The position numbers and the translations under genes are program-made. From NCBI GenBank assembly GCA_900321365.1, contig ONVT01000148.1:1-17715 (forward strand): a stretch of 17,715 nt of DNA, read 5' to 3'. The notes under the pieces are model-generated. The model was not told the DNA's origin. It ran no database searches and worked only from the letters and a program-made list of their open reading frames with translations. Source of the DNA: an uncultured Eubacteriales bacterium (GTDB lineage Bacteria; Bacillota_A; Clostridia; Lachnospirales; Lachnospiraceae). Of this stretch, positions 1 to 7,292 are shown piece after piece (position 1 is the stretch's first letter; each line of letters begins with the position of its first letter).

Positions 1-37
1 CCGCATATACCGCGGTTTTGGGCATGATTGGGCATGA

Positions 38-111
38 GGTGTCACCGGCGAAGCCGGTGACGGAGTCCTGATGCCATGGTGTCAGCGAAGCTGACGGAGT
101 CCTGATGCCAT
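38..111. repeat. Two tandem hairpin repeat units (REP-like)
   Basis: Two head-to-tail units occupy 38-77 and 78-111. Each starts GGT, then a perfect hairpin, then the same 16-base tail GGAGTCCTGATGCCAT. The first hairpin (41-61) has a 9-bp stem GTCACCGGC closed by a GAA triloop. The second (81-95) has a 6-bp stem GTCAGC with the same loop. The units differ mainly in stem length while pairing is preserved, which looks like selection for the fold. They lie just past the 3' end of the minus-strand channel gene and could protect or terminate its transcript, but no T-rich run follows either stem. A short direct repeat, GGGCATGA, also occurs at 20-27 and 30-37. Function is unproven. Confidence 0.75.
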
Positions 112-156
112 AGTGAAATCGTCCAAAACGGAAAAGAATTTCGTTCGCGAGTATAG

Positions 157-3132
157 TTACCTGACCATGATTCCCTGCTCATCAAAGATCTCCTGTATGG
201 CATGATTCAATGCCTTCTTTACCTTGTTGAAATCCTTCTGTTCACATTCTGTCGAGAAGGACAGTGTCACAGTCTTATCCCCGATCTCATTCACTCCCCT
301 GTAAAATGGTCCGCTGATCACTCCCGGAATCGTACCTTCAAGCTTCGGAAGCTGTTCCTTCAGCATCGCCTCCACATCCTTCAGCCTGTTGTAGAACGTG
401 GATATCCTGACCTCCAAATTGCAGTAGGATGTTTTCCTTGACATGTTGATAACATTCTTGACATCCCGGTTGGCGATGGTCTTGATATTGTTGCCGGCCC
501 CCTGCAGCTTGGTCGTCCGGACGCCGATCTCAAGAACAGTTCCGCGATAGCCGCCGATATCGATGATGTCCCCCACTCTGAATTCCCCGTCAAATACGAT
601 GGAGATTCCCGCAACAATATCCGTAATCAGATCCTTCGCGCCGAGCGAAAGCGCAAAGGCCGGAAGGGAAAGGGACGCAATCAGGGCGCCAAGGTTGATT
701 CCCAGATTATACAGGGCCATATAAACGAAGAAGATCATGCCTGCATAGGTGAGAAGATTCAGCCCAAGTCGGCAGAATGTCTCTCCTTTCGGTCCCATGG
801 AGGAACATGTAATACGGACCAGAATCTTCAGGATCGAAACTACGATGAGTACCTCTGCAAACAGGAGCAGAATGCTGGTGATGGAAAACAGGTTCAGCCC
901 TTTCGTCCACTGGCCGTGCATTACAAAGCCCAGCAGGGAACCAGTGGCACTCTCTCCCCTGAGCATATACCATACCCCGATGCCGATAATCGAGCCCACC
1001 AGCAGGATCTCCAGTGTCACGCTGGCATTGTGTGCCGGCGTGCGCAGGCCAAATTTGGAAAGGCTCAGTTTCCATCGTTTTCTGGGATCCTCCTGCTGTT
1101 CAGAATCGTTATCCGGATCGTTCCCGTCAGATATCCTCTCCTCCAGGTCATCTCCTATTTTCGACCAGTGTTCGAACCCCTTTCTGTAGCCAAACATCAT
1201 ATAGCCGATGATCACAGACAGGAAAAGGAAAGCCGCCCCCGCAGCTATGACACTATAAAGCAGGACATTCTTGTAAATATGCGGCTGCTCCGCGGCATAA
1301 TAGTATAATAAGCCCTCGATGTCCTTGCTCTCCCCATAGCAGGATGTGCCATCGATCGAGAAGAAATCCCGGTAACTGTCAGTCAGCGCAGACTGCGGTA
1401 AATCCATGGACACCGCGTTCCTTCCGACCATGTTCAGATCACTCGCATTCACGATCGTCTGGTCTTCCGGATTTACAGAGAAAGAGACTGTTCCGGATGC
1501 CACAATACTCTTCATGACATCATCCATTGTCTCAAGATTTTCCGGTATGAGTTTATTCGGCGGTACTGCGATCAGAAGCGCCCCGTATTGTTCTTCTGAC
1601 TCTCCGGAATATTCCTGGCACACACCGATCAGGGCATTCGTCAGGCCTGTCTCCTCGTCTTTCTTCACATCATGTACAACCGAGGGGATTCCCTTCAGCA
1701 GACGCCGGAACTCATAAGTAGATGAGTCAGGAGAAGTGCCGAGTTCCATATCTACATAATTGGAACTGCTGGCCATTTCATACCCGTCATGATCGTAGAG
1801 CATAATATAGTCCGCTCCGATCATATCGGAAAAGGTCTGCAGTCCTTCCTTCGTCGCAAACTCCGGTCTTTCCTTCAGGATCCCGGCAATTCGCTCCGCA
1901 TAAGACAAATAGGAGTTTTTCAGCTCATCGACCGTCGTTTTTTCCTGTACCTTATTCTCTTCGATCCTCTGTTCCAGGACTTTCAGGGACTTTTTGACGC
2001 TGTTGCAGACGCCGAAAAGCCGGAACAGGGAGAGCACCAGGGCGGCTATGAGTAAAATCAGGATACAGCCTACGGCAATCCTCGCAAACGCCTTCTTGAG
2101 AGTCGATTTTACTCCCAGCATCATCGCCTGCTCCTCATTCAGCCTGTAAAGCCGGACAATACCAAACAGCGAGAAGAACCAGACCAGAAGGACAATCCCG
2201 AGAATCAGGAAGGCAGCCAGCACGACCACGGTCTGTTCCACTGTCATCGTGATGAACTCATCTTCCGGAATCAGGTAAGCCAGGAACACCGTTTCCCCGG
2301 AGAAATCGGATCCTTTTGCGGTCTGGACAAAGGTCCGGTAGGAAGTGCCATCCAGTTTCATATTGCCGGAGGTTTCCAGCAGCTTCTCGGCTGTCATCTG
2401 CCGGGTGTTCTCTAATGCCGTCTCGAGCATCTCCTTCGTTATACCACACTGCTCTGCTGTGGTTCCTTCCGTCAGAGCGCCTGAGTTGTACAGCAGGGCA
2501 TGGTTGCCGTCTTCCCCTTCCTCCTGAGAGATCAGCAGAACCTGGATGTTGAACGCGTCCTCGATCCCCTTCATTCTGGCAGCCGCGTCAAAACTGCGCC
2601 TTGCCGTCTCCTCCAATGAGGACCTCAGCTCAGATTCAATATAATAAACATCGTCGCCGATCTTGTAATACTCCACAAGCCAGGCATCGTTTGGGACATC
2701 CGTTTCCGTGTCCTTCTGCACATCCACAGGCACCATGCCAAACGAATCCGTCAGGGATGCGGCATCAATCTTCTGATCCTCCGGATAGTTCACCGGATAC
2801 TTAATTTTGCCTCCTGAAACTGTTACAATGGCACCATTGTTATAATCTACGCTCTTCCCGTCCCAGTCGTTCTCAATCACTCCTCTGGCAGCAACAGACG
2901 TAAGTGCCGCTCTGTTCGTGAACTTCTCCACCTCTCTGCTTTCGACGTAGGCGTTGAGATCCAGAATACTGCCCACAGAACTGTTGATCGCCTTCATCTT
3001 CGCCGACTGCATATCCAGATTGTAAACTCCGTTCACAATAGCATTGGTCAACAGAAGAAAGCCGCCAAACAGTACGCCTAGTACAGCCAGCAGCGCGATT
3101 CCTCCGACGAGTTTCAGTTTCGGTCTGTTCAT
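157..3132 (-). CDS. MscS-family mechanosensitive channel with two large extracytoplasmic sensor-like regions
   Basis: This 991-residue membrane protein ends in an MscS-type channel. The pore helix and beta domain lie at about 813-900: a Gly/Ala/Ser-rich helix with LSLGAKDLITDIVAGI, then FDGEFRVGDIIDIGG and a GTVLEIGVRTTKL segment. A C-terminal alpha/beta region follows to 991. Predicted membrane segments are near 8-32, 299-325, 347-373, 622-648, 703-723, 747-774, 787-810 and 813-845. Between them lie two soluble stretches, about 33-298 and 374-621, likely outside the cell. The second has a Cache-like look (ADYIMLYDHDGYEMA near 440). Small MscS proteins are under 300 residues, so this is a sensor-channel fusion. 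Start chosen at 3132 because AGAGGG precedes it at suitable spacing; an in-frame ATG at 3258 would add 42 residues but has no ribosome site. Known role of the family: releasing solutes during hypo-osmotic shock. The ligand, if any, is unknown. Confidence 0.9.
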   Translation of the reverse strand: MNRPKLKLVGGIALLAVLGVLFGGFLLLTNAIVNGVYNLDMQSAKMKAINSSVGSILDLNAYVESREVEKFTNRAALTSVAARGVIENDWDGKSVDYNNGAIVTVSGGKIKYPVNYPEDQKIDAASLTDSFGMVPVDVQKDTETDVPNDAWLVEYYKIGDDVYYIESELRSSLEETARRSFDAAARMKGIEDAFNIQVLLISQEEGEDGNHALLYNSGALTEGTTAEQCGITKEMLETALENTRQMTAEKLLETSGNMKLDGTSYRTFVQTAKGSDFSGETVFLAYLIPEDEFITMTVEQTVVVLAAFLILGIVLLVWFFSLFGIVRLYRLNEEQAMMLGVKSTLKKAFARIAVGCILILLIAALVLSLFRLFGVCNSVKKSLKVLEQRIEENKVQEKTTVDELKNSYLSYAERIAGILKERPEFATKEGLQTFSDMIGADYIMLYDHDGYEMASSSNYVDMELGTSPDSSTYEFRRLLKGIPSVVHDVKKDEETGLTNALIGVCQEYSGESEEQYGALLIAVPPNKLIPENLETMDDVMKSIVASGTVSFSVNPEDQTIVNASDLNMVGRNAVSMDLPQSALTDSYRDFFSIDGTSCYGESKDIEGLLYYYAAEQPHIYKNVLLYSVIAAGAAFLFLSVIIGYMMFGYRKGFEHWSKIGDDLEERISDGNDPDNDSEQQEDPRKRWKLSLSKFGLRTPAHNASVTLEILLVGSIIGIGVWYMLRGESATGSLLGFVMHGQWTKGLNLFSITSILLLFAEVLIVVSILKILVRITCSSMGPKGETFCRLGLNLLTYAGMIFFVYMALYNLGINLGALIASLSLPAFALSLGAKDLITDIVAGISIVFDGEFRVGDIIDIGGYRGTVLEIGVRTTKLQGAGNNIKTIANRDVKNVINMSRKTSYCNLEVRISTFYNRLKDVEAMLKEQLPKLEGTIPGVISGPFYRGVNEIGDKTVTLSFSTECEQKDFNKVKKALNHAIQEIFDEQGIMVR

Positions 3133-3193
3133 ATACTTCCCTCTTGATCCGTCTGTATCAATTTCGTTTTTCCGTATACATACAGTTGATCCG

Positions 3194-3240
3194 GTGGTTT
3201 TTCCGGTCAGGAAAACCCGTTCCGAAAACCACAGTTCCGG
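3194..3240. repeat. Nested inverted repeats in the leader of the MscS-like gene
   Basis: Two alternative pairings share the same T-run. TTTTCC at 3199-3204 can pair with GGAAAA at 3210-3215, and GTGGTTTT at 3194-3201 can pair with AAAACCAC at 3225-3232. The palindrome TTCCGGAA lies just beyond, beginning at 3235. The block would sit in the transcribed leader of the minus-strand channel gene, about 60-110 bases before its start codon. It may be a structured leader or a protein site. No known riboswitch was recognised. Confidence 0.4.
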
Positions 3241-3265
3241 AAGGTGGAACGGATGCACATTTGGT

Positions 3266-3297
3266 ATTATCGTCTGACTTTATGCTTCTGAAGACAA
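3266..3297 (-). promoter_or_regulatory. Tentative promoter for the MscS-like gene
   Basis: On the minus strand TTGTCT (3292-3297) could be the -35 box. Candidate -10 boxes are GACGAT (3269-3274, 17-base spacer) or the better hexamer GATAAT (3266-3271, but a 20-base spacer). The fit is imperfect. The main support is that the shared 23-base motif ends in CTTG right at this -35, exactly as at the PF06541 promoter. Confidence 0.35.
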
Positions 3298-3317
3298 GGG
3301 GATGTTCCAGAATGTCA
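3295..3317. promoter_or_regulatory. Shared putative operator, copy 1
   Basis: These 23 bases match 5940-5962 at 19 positions. On the plus strand the common pattern is CAAG-R-GG-R-TGTTCCAG followed by W-A-Y-GTCA. It contains two half-sites ten bases apart, RTGTTC and AYGTCA, in direct orientation, a spacing typical of dimeric regulators on one DNA face. It lies in the divergent region between the channel gene and the first XRE-receiver gene, so it could control either. The obvious candidate binder is one of the two XRE-receiver regulators; that is inference. Confidence 0.5.
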
Positions 3318-3343
3318 TATTTCTTTTTTCCGGTTTTCTTGCT

Positions 3344-3372
3344 TTGCATTTTTTCAGGGCTAATATGATAAT
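3344..3372 (+). promoter_or_regulatory. Probable promoter of the first XRE-receiver gene
   Basis: TTGCAT (3344-3349) and GATAAT (3367-3372) are separated by 17 bases, a good match to a vegetative promoter. It would start transcription near 3379, giving a leader of about 40 bases. Copy 1 of the shared motif ends about 26 bases upstream of the -35 box. Confidence 0.6.
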
Positions 3373-3418
3373 ATAAAGAATTGTCTGCCAGACTGATTCA
3401 GAGAGGTAAACGAAAGCC

Positions 3419-4039
3419 ATGCATACTCTGTTTGCAGAAAGATTAAAAAAACTGAGAACGGAAAAAAACATCTCGCAGGTACTGCTTGCCGAGCAGATGT
3501 TTGTCACTCAATCCACCATCGCCAGATGGGAAAACGGCAGCCGTCTGCCTGACGCCATTATGATCTCCAGGCTTTCCAGGCTTCTCGATGTAGATGTCAA
3601 TATGCTGCTCTCTGCCGCGGCTTTGAGCGAAGAAGTCCCCAACGTCATTATGGTGGACGACAGCAAGGTCATCCTCTCCGACGGTCTGGCTGTCCTGGAG
3701 GAGGTTATGCCGGACGCCACGATCACAGGCTTTATCTGGCCGCTGGAAGCGATTGAATACGCCAGAATGAACCGGGTGGAACTGGCCATACTGGATATCG
3801 AGATGGGAAACAGCAGCGGTCTCGAGCTATGCCACACGCTTCAGGAGATTAATCCCGCCACAAATGTGGTCTTCCTGACCGCCTACGCCAACTACGCCCT
3901 CGACGCATGGAACACCGGGGCCAGCGGGTTTATTCTCAAACCTCTGACCCCGGAGGGCATAAAAGAGCAGCTGAAAAAACTTCGCTATCCGTTTTCAATG
4001 GGGGGTCTCACGGCGTCTGCTTCTCCCAGTCAGGGTTGA
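3419..4039 (+). CDS. XRE-type HTH plus receiver-domain response regulator (orphan copy A)
   Basis: This 206-residue cytoplasmic regulator has an N-terminal XRE/HTH_3 domain (about 5-60; core VTQSTIARWENGSRLPDA) followed by a CheY-like receiver (about 74-195). The receiver has the acidic pair D80-D81, phosphoacceptor D126 in LAILDIEM, T154 in VFLTAYA and K174 in FILKPLT, so it should be phosphorylatable. The domain order is the reverse of most response regulators. It starts at the ATG at 3419, preceded by GAGAGG 12 bases upstream. It is a paralogue of the regulator at 7289-7888: about 85% identical in the receiver and about 64% in the HTH part. No kinase gene follows; homology stops at about residue 196, and the last residues plus stop overlap the convergent gene by 32 bases. 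It probably shares the kinase at 5979-7292. Targets are unknown. Confidence 0.88.
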   Translation: MHTLFAERLKKLRTEKNISQVLLAEQMFVTQSTIARWENGSRLPDAIMISRLSRLLDVDVNMLLSAAALSEEVPNVIMVDDSKVILSDGLAVLEEVMPDATITGFIWPLEAIEYARMNRVELAILDIEMGNSSGLELCHTLQEINPATNVVFLTAYANYALDAWNTGASGFILKPLTPEGIKEQLKKLRYPFSMGGLTASASPSQG

Positions 4040-5162
4040 TGTTGAGAATCTGACTCATGATCCAGAGCAGTCCGATCAGGATAAACAGCGGAAGCACACA
4101 GGTCGTCACGATCATAAGAACAAAGGCATCGACCAGGTTGTTCAGCAGATCAGAGGCCATCTGCGGAAGCTCCGGCGCCATGGCTGCCAGGTCTGAGGCT
4201 TTTTCACCAGTTTCGATCACCTTGTCGATGGCTGCGGAGGCCGTGTCTGAAACCTTATGGGCCACATCCGACGCTGTATCGGAAACCTTGCGGGCTGTAT
4301 CAGAAACCTTGCGGGCTGCATCCGCCGCAGTGTCAGAAACCTTTTCCGGAACCTTTGATACGGTATCCACAGCATCAGAAGCCGTACCTGTAATGGCATT
4401 CCACAGCCGCTCATACCAGGGCAGCTTTTTCTCCTGTTTTTTCTCCTGCACCTGCGGGTGTTCTTCAGTCTGGATTTCGGTCTGAATTTCAGTCAGGATT
4501 TCTGTCTGGAACTCCGGGCGGACTTCTGTCGGCGCTTCTGACATTCCCACCGCTTCGGTTTCCGGTATGGCGTCAGAACCGCTCACGCCAGGCATCACGA
4601 CACCGTTCTCATTGTAATGAAATGCTTCCTCGATCTCCCTGGACTGCTGCAGGCTGTTTTCAACCACTTCTTCATAAGGGCCGTCAACCAGCCGCGTTAT
4701 TCTGAGTGTCACAGGGACCAGCATATAAAGCACACATCCGGCTATCGCCAGCTTAACGCCAATCTGCAGAAACAGCTTCCTTCGAAGAAGAACGAACAGG
4801 ATCAGAATGCCGAGCGCGATCGGTATGATCCAGCAGAAGGCGATCCTCCCTGTAATCGTCAGCAGGAACTGTTCTGCGGCAAGCGCAGACAGTACGATCA
4901 GAAAATCACGTCCGATGTCCGCGATCTGGTTGGCCAGAGGCGTGGCGGTATCCTCCGGAAGCAGTGAAATCAATACCGAAACCGCGCTTGCAGAAGCAGA
5001 CAGGGCTTTTGCGTTGTTCTGCTTTTCCTGAAGATATGTAATATCCTTATGGTGAAAGTCTTCGGAAGATGCGTAAGACAATCCAAACCAGAGCGATAAA
5101 CCAATCAGGGCACCCAGAATCAGAATGCTCAGAATGCGATTACGGAATAAACTGTTTTTCAT
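4008..5162 (-). CDS. Membrane protein with 11-residue amphipathic helical repeats, function unknown
   Basis: I do not recognise a named family for this 384-residue protein. Predicted membrane segments lie near 11-29, 107-126, 136-156 and 347-370, with a weaker hydrophobic stretch near 87-102. Residues about 200-248 are acidic and low complexity, with QTEI-type short repeats. Residues about 256-325 are built from 11-residue units beginning KVSDTA (at 274, 285, 292 and 303, one unit shortened to 7, then KVIETG at 314). Such hendecads in LEA- and apolipoprotein-like helices lie along membranes or form coiled coils. The ATG at 5162 has GGAG/AAAGG upstream. It follows the PF06541 gene by 35 bases on the same strand, so the two are likely one operon. 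Its 3' end overlaps the convergent regulator gene by 32 bases. A role in the envelope is likely; the exact function is not inferable. Confidence 0.8.
   Translation of the reverse strand: MKNSLFRNRILSILILGALIGLSLWFGLSYASSEDFHHKDITYLQEKQNNAKALSASASAVSVLISLLPEDTATPLANQIADIGRDFLIVLSALAAEQFLLTITGRIAFCWIIPIALGILILFVLLRRKLFLQIGVKLAIAGCVLYMLVPVTLRITRLVDGPYEEVVENSLQQSREIEEAFHYNENGVVMPGVSGSDAIPETEAVGMSEAPTEVRPEFQTEILTEIQTEIQTEEHPQVQEKKQEKKLPWYERLWNAITGTASDAVDTVSKVPEKVSDTAADAARKVSDTARKVSDTASDVAHKVSDTASAAIDKVIETGEKASDLAAMAPELPQMASDLLNNLVDAFVLMIVTTCVLPLFILIGLLWIMSQILNINPDWEKQTP
4188..4343 (-). repeat. Coding tandem repeats (33/21-bp) for KVSDTA hendecads
   Basis: The DNA repeats as well as the protein: successive units contain near-identical GAAACCTT/TGTCTGA-type segments on the plus strand, with 33-base periods and one 21-base unit. 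A second short 12-base periodicity at about 4467-4508 encodes QTEI. Both blocks may vary in copy number between strains. Confidence 0.65.
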
Positions 5163-5197
5163 AAAATGTGCCTTTCTCCAATTGATTGATCAGGGTG

Positions 5198-5860
5198 TCA
5201 TTTCATCTCGTCAAGAAAATGCCATTCTATAAACCGTTTTGACATATACTCATCGTTATATCTCTCATCCAGGAATTCCTCGAAAGCAGACTCCGCTTTC
5301 ACGCCATAATGGCGCCTGCTCCAGCGCACGATGCAGATTGCCGTGAAAACCAGGTTGACCAGCATGAAAACAGAAAGGACGATGATGAGAATTCTGAATA
5401 TGCCATGCTCAAACTGGGACAGTCCCTTACTGATCAGCGGGCAGAACCGGCTGAAGGCTAATCCGATCAGCGCCCAGACAATTGTCATTCTCAGACAGAT
5501 ATGGCCGCGGAAATTCAGATAATAATCAGAGTAATCCCAGGCACGCATACCAAGGCCGAATTCCAGAAGCAATCCTCCAACCAGTTCGAGACCGTCTCCG
5601 ACCAGGGCATGTCCGATCAGCTCCAGAATAATCCCTCTCCCCCGCGTCGCGGCAGCCATCAGATAGAATCCCACCGTACCAAATCCATAAAGCAGGCAGA
5701 ACGGTCCCCACATCGTTACCACATGGGTCTCCCATTTCCCGAACGCAATCAGGTAGAACAATCCCTCGATCAGGACTCCTGCGAGATTCGCAATCATAAA
5801 CAGCCAGAAGCAAATTCCATAGCTGACACGAATGGCTGGTTTTGTGTTTTCCCTGGCCAT
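5198..5860 (-). CDS. PF06541-family membrane protein (putative ABC-transporter type IV permease)
   Basis: This 220-residue protein shows the marks of the PF06541 family: WGPFCLLYGFG at about 51-61, LELVGG near 91-96, and WDYSDYYLNFRGHICL at about 108-123, with several hydrophobic segments from 15 to 178. Family members are often labelled permeases, but few have a proven substrate and no ATPase gene is nearby. The charged C-terminal tail (about 180-220) is probably cytoplasmic. Start chosen at 5860 because AAAGGG lies six bases before it; an in-frame ATG at 5899 has no ribosome site. It is the first gene of a probable two-gene operon with the repeat membrane protein, behind a good promoter that carries the shared 23-base motif. 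It lies directly downstream of the kinase, which suggests it is an effector or accessory of that system. Confidence 0.85.
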   Translation of the reverse strand: MARENTKPAIRVSYGICFWLFMIANLAGVLIEGLFYLIAFGKWETHVVTMWGPFCLLYGFGTVGFYLMAAATRGRGIILELIGHALVGDGLELVGGLLLEFGLGMRAWDYSDYYLNFRGHICLRMTIVWALIGLAFSRFCPLISKGLSQFEHGIFRILIIVLSVFMLVNLVFTAICIVRWSRRHYGVKAESAFEEFLDERYNDEYMSKRFIEWHFLDEMK

Positions 5861-5913
5861 ACCATACCCTTTCTGAAATAAAGCTGTACTACCGCTCATT
5901 TTTTTCAGAACTG

Positions 5914-5942
5914 ATGATACTGTTTTTTCGGTCTTTCCTCAA
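5914..5942 (-). promoter_or_regulatory. Probable promoter of the PF06541 operon
   Basis: On the minus strand TTGAGG (5937-5942) and TATCAT (5914-5919) are 17 bases apart. The -35 box overlaps the end of the shared motif, an arrangement expected for an activator site touching the -35 region. Confidence 0.6.
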
Positions 5943-5962
5943 GAGGGTGTTCCAGTACGTCA
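5940..5962. promoter_or_regulatory. Shared putative operator, copy 2
   Basis: This is the second copy of the 23-base motif (19 of 23 identical to 3295-3317). It has the direct half-sites GTGTTC and ACGTCA ten bases apart on the plus strand and is followed by a T-run in both copies. It sits between the kinase stop and the PF06541 start, immediately upstream of the promoter. Confidence 0.55.
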
Positions 5963-5978
5963 AGTTTTTTTGATGTGT

Positions 5979-7292
5979 CTATTCTGCAGGGCTGTCCGGG
6001 ATCGTTACCGTCACTACGGTTCCGCCGCCTTCTGCCGTCGTGATCGTCAGGTGCCCGCCGCACATGATCTCAAGCCTCTGCTGGATGTTCTTAAGGGCAA
6101 TATGCGGCCCGCTGTCATCGGAGGAGGCAAACCCGCGGCCGTTGTCCGCAACAACGATTTCGCTGCCGGAATCCGTTTTCCGTGTCCGGATAGAAATGCG
6201 GAACAGGCCGGCATACGGATCTCTTCCGTGCTTGACGGCATTCTCCACGATGGGCTGCAGGGTCAGCGGCGGCACGCGAAACCAGGTATGCGGTGTGTCA
6301 TAATCGACAGACATGCTGTCCTCATACTGGGCGAGCTCCACGGCAAGATAGGCGCGCGTATGCTCCAGTTCCGAAGAAAAAGGAATCGGTCCGGCGCTTG
6401 CAATGGCGGTGAAGTTTTTCCGCAGGTAGGTGGTGAAATCCATGACGACCTGCCTTGCCGCCTCCGGGTTCTGCCTGCAGAGGCAATAGATGCTCGTCAT
6501 GGTGTTGTAGATAAAGTGCGGCCGCATCTGCAGTACCATGATGCTGGCACGCTGATTGGCGATCTCAAGCTGATGCTCGGCGATCTCCCTCTGATGGCGC
6601 AGATCCTGCTCGATCTGGTCGGACAGGACGAAGCTGTACATGGACAGGGCACAGAGGACGATACTGATGTCGAGAAGCGGGAAGACATCGACGAACATCT
6701 GCACGAACAGCACGACTGTCATCGGAAGAATGGCGACGAGGAAGCTGAGGAATTCTTTATGGGAAAGCCGCTTCCTGCGCTGAAAAACGCCCACGAGATT
6801 GAGCAGCATGATTATGGTCAGCGGCAGAAGCAGAAGCGGGTACCATGGTCCCCGGACATACTTCCCATCCGGCATGAGACAGATGATGAAACCATCGATA
6901 TGCAGGGCATTTACAAGCAAAGCGCTTACCAGCAGGACAAAATAGACTGCCCACAGGCCGGATACCATGGAAAGGAGCCTGCCTGCGCGCATGCTTTCCC
7001 GGCAGCAGTGCAGCAGATAAACCGTCAGCATGGGAAGCGGAATTGAGAGAAGCAGAGATTCCAGAAACAGCACGGGATAGATTGCCACGCCCAGAGCAGG
7101 ATAATACTGGAGAAGCATCTCTATGAGGGCTGAAAAGCAGCACATCATAAGAACGATAAAGTAGCACAGGAAAAAGCGCCTGCTCCAACAGTCGATACCG
7201 GGCATGATGGCAGTGAACCACAGCCCCAGTACACTTAGCAGAACCGCCCCGCCGAGAAAAAAGAAGTAAAAATTAGTGATCCAGTCGTTCAC
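5979..7292 (-). CDS. LytS/YehU-type membrane sensor histidine kinase
   Basis: This 437-residue kinase has about seven hydrophobic segments in its first 225 residues (near 9-30, 38-63, 67-90, 108-130, 150-170, 182-201 and 205-224), resembling a seven-helix receptor module. A short helical linker leads to a His_kinase (PF06580) domain with phosphoacceptor H259 in MRPHFIYNTMTSIY. The ATPase domain has an N-box around N351 (LQPIVENAVKHG) and the G1 motif DNGRGF at 383-388. Start chosen as the GTG at 7292: it overlaps the regulator's stop as GTGA, has GGGAGG about ten bases upstream, and leads straight into the first membrane helix. A longer frame from 7400 would lie entirely inside the regulator gene. 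It presumably phosphorylates the coupled regulator and perhaps the orphan copy. LytS-type kinases usually pair with LytTR regulators, so this partner is unusual. The signal is unknown. Confidence 0.92.
   Translation of the reverse strand: MNDWITNFYFFFLGGAVLLSVLGLWFTAIMPGIDCWSRRFFLCYFIVLMMCCFSALIEMLLQYYPALGVAIYPVLFLESLLLSIPLPMLTVYLLHCCRESMRAGRLLSMVSGLWAVYFVLLVSALLVNALHIDGFIICLMPDGKYVRGPWYPLLLLPLTIIMLLNLVGVFQRRKRLSHKEFLSFLVAILPMTVVLFVQMFVDVFPLLDISIVLCALSMYSFVLSDQIEQDLRHQREIAEHQLEIANQRASIMVLQMRPHFIYNTMTSIYCLCRQNPEAARQVVMDFTTYLRKNFTAIASAGPIPFSSELEHTRAYLAVELAQYEDSMSVDYDTPHTWFRVPPLTLQPIVENAVKHGRDPYAGLFRISIRTRKTDSGSEIVVADNGRGFASSDDSGPHIALKNIQQRLEIMCGGHLTITTAEGGGTVVTVTIPDSPAE

Noticed and set aside
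38..111. Start of a CRISPR array
   Set aside because: Only two units are present, there is no spacer between them, and the unit length varies through the hairpin; no cas gene is nearby.
3133..3258. N-terminal extension of the MscS-like protein from the ATG at 3258
   Set aside because: It lacks a ribosome site and a membrane or signal character, while the ATG at 3132 has AGAGGG at good spacing and leads into the first membrane helix.
5970..7046. Long plus-strand open frame (358 codons) opposite the kinase gene
   Set aside because: Its translation is His/Arg/Gln-rich with no domain, and it is fully antisense to a kinase with intact motifs; a shadow frame.
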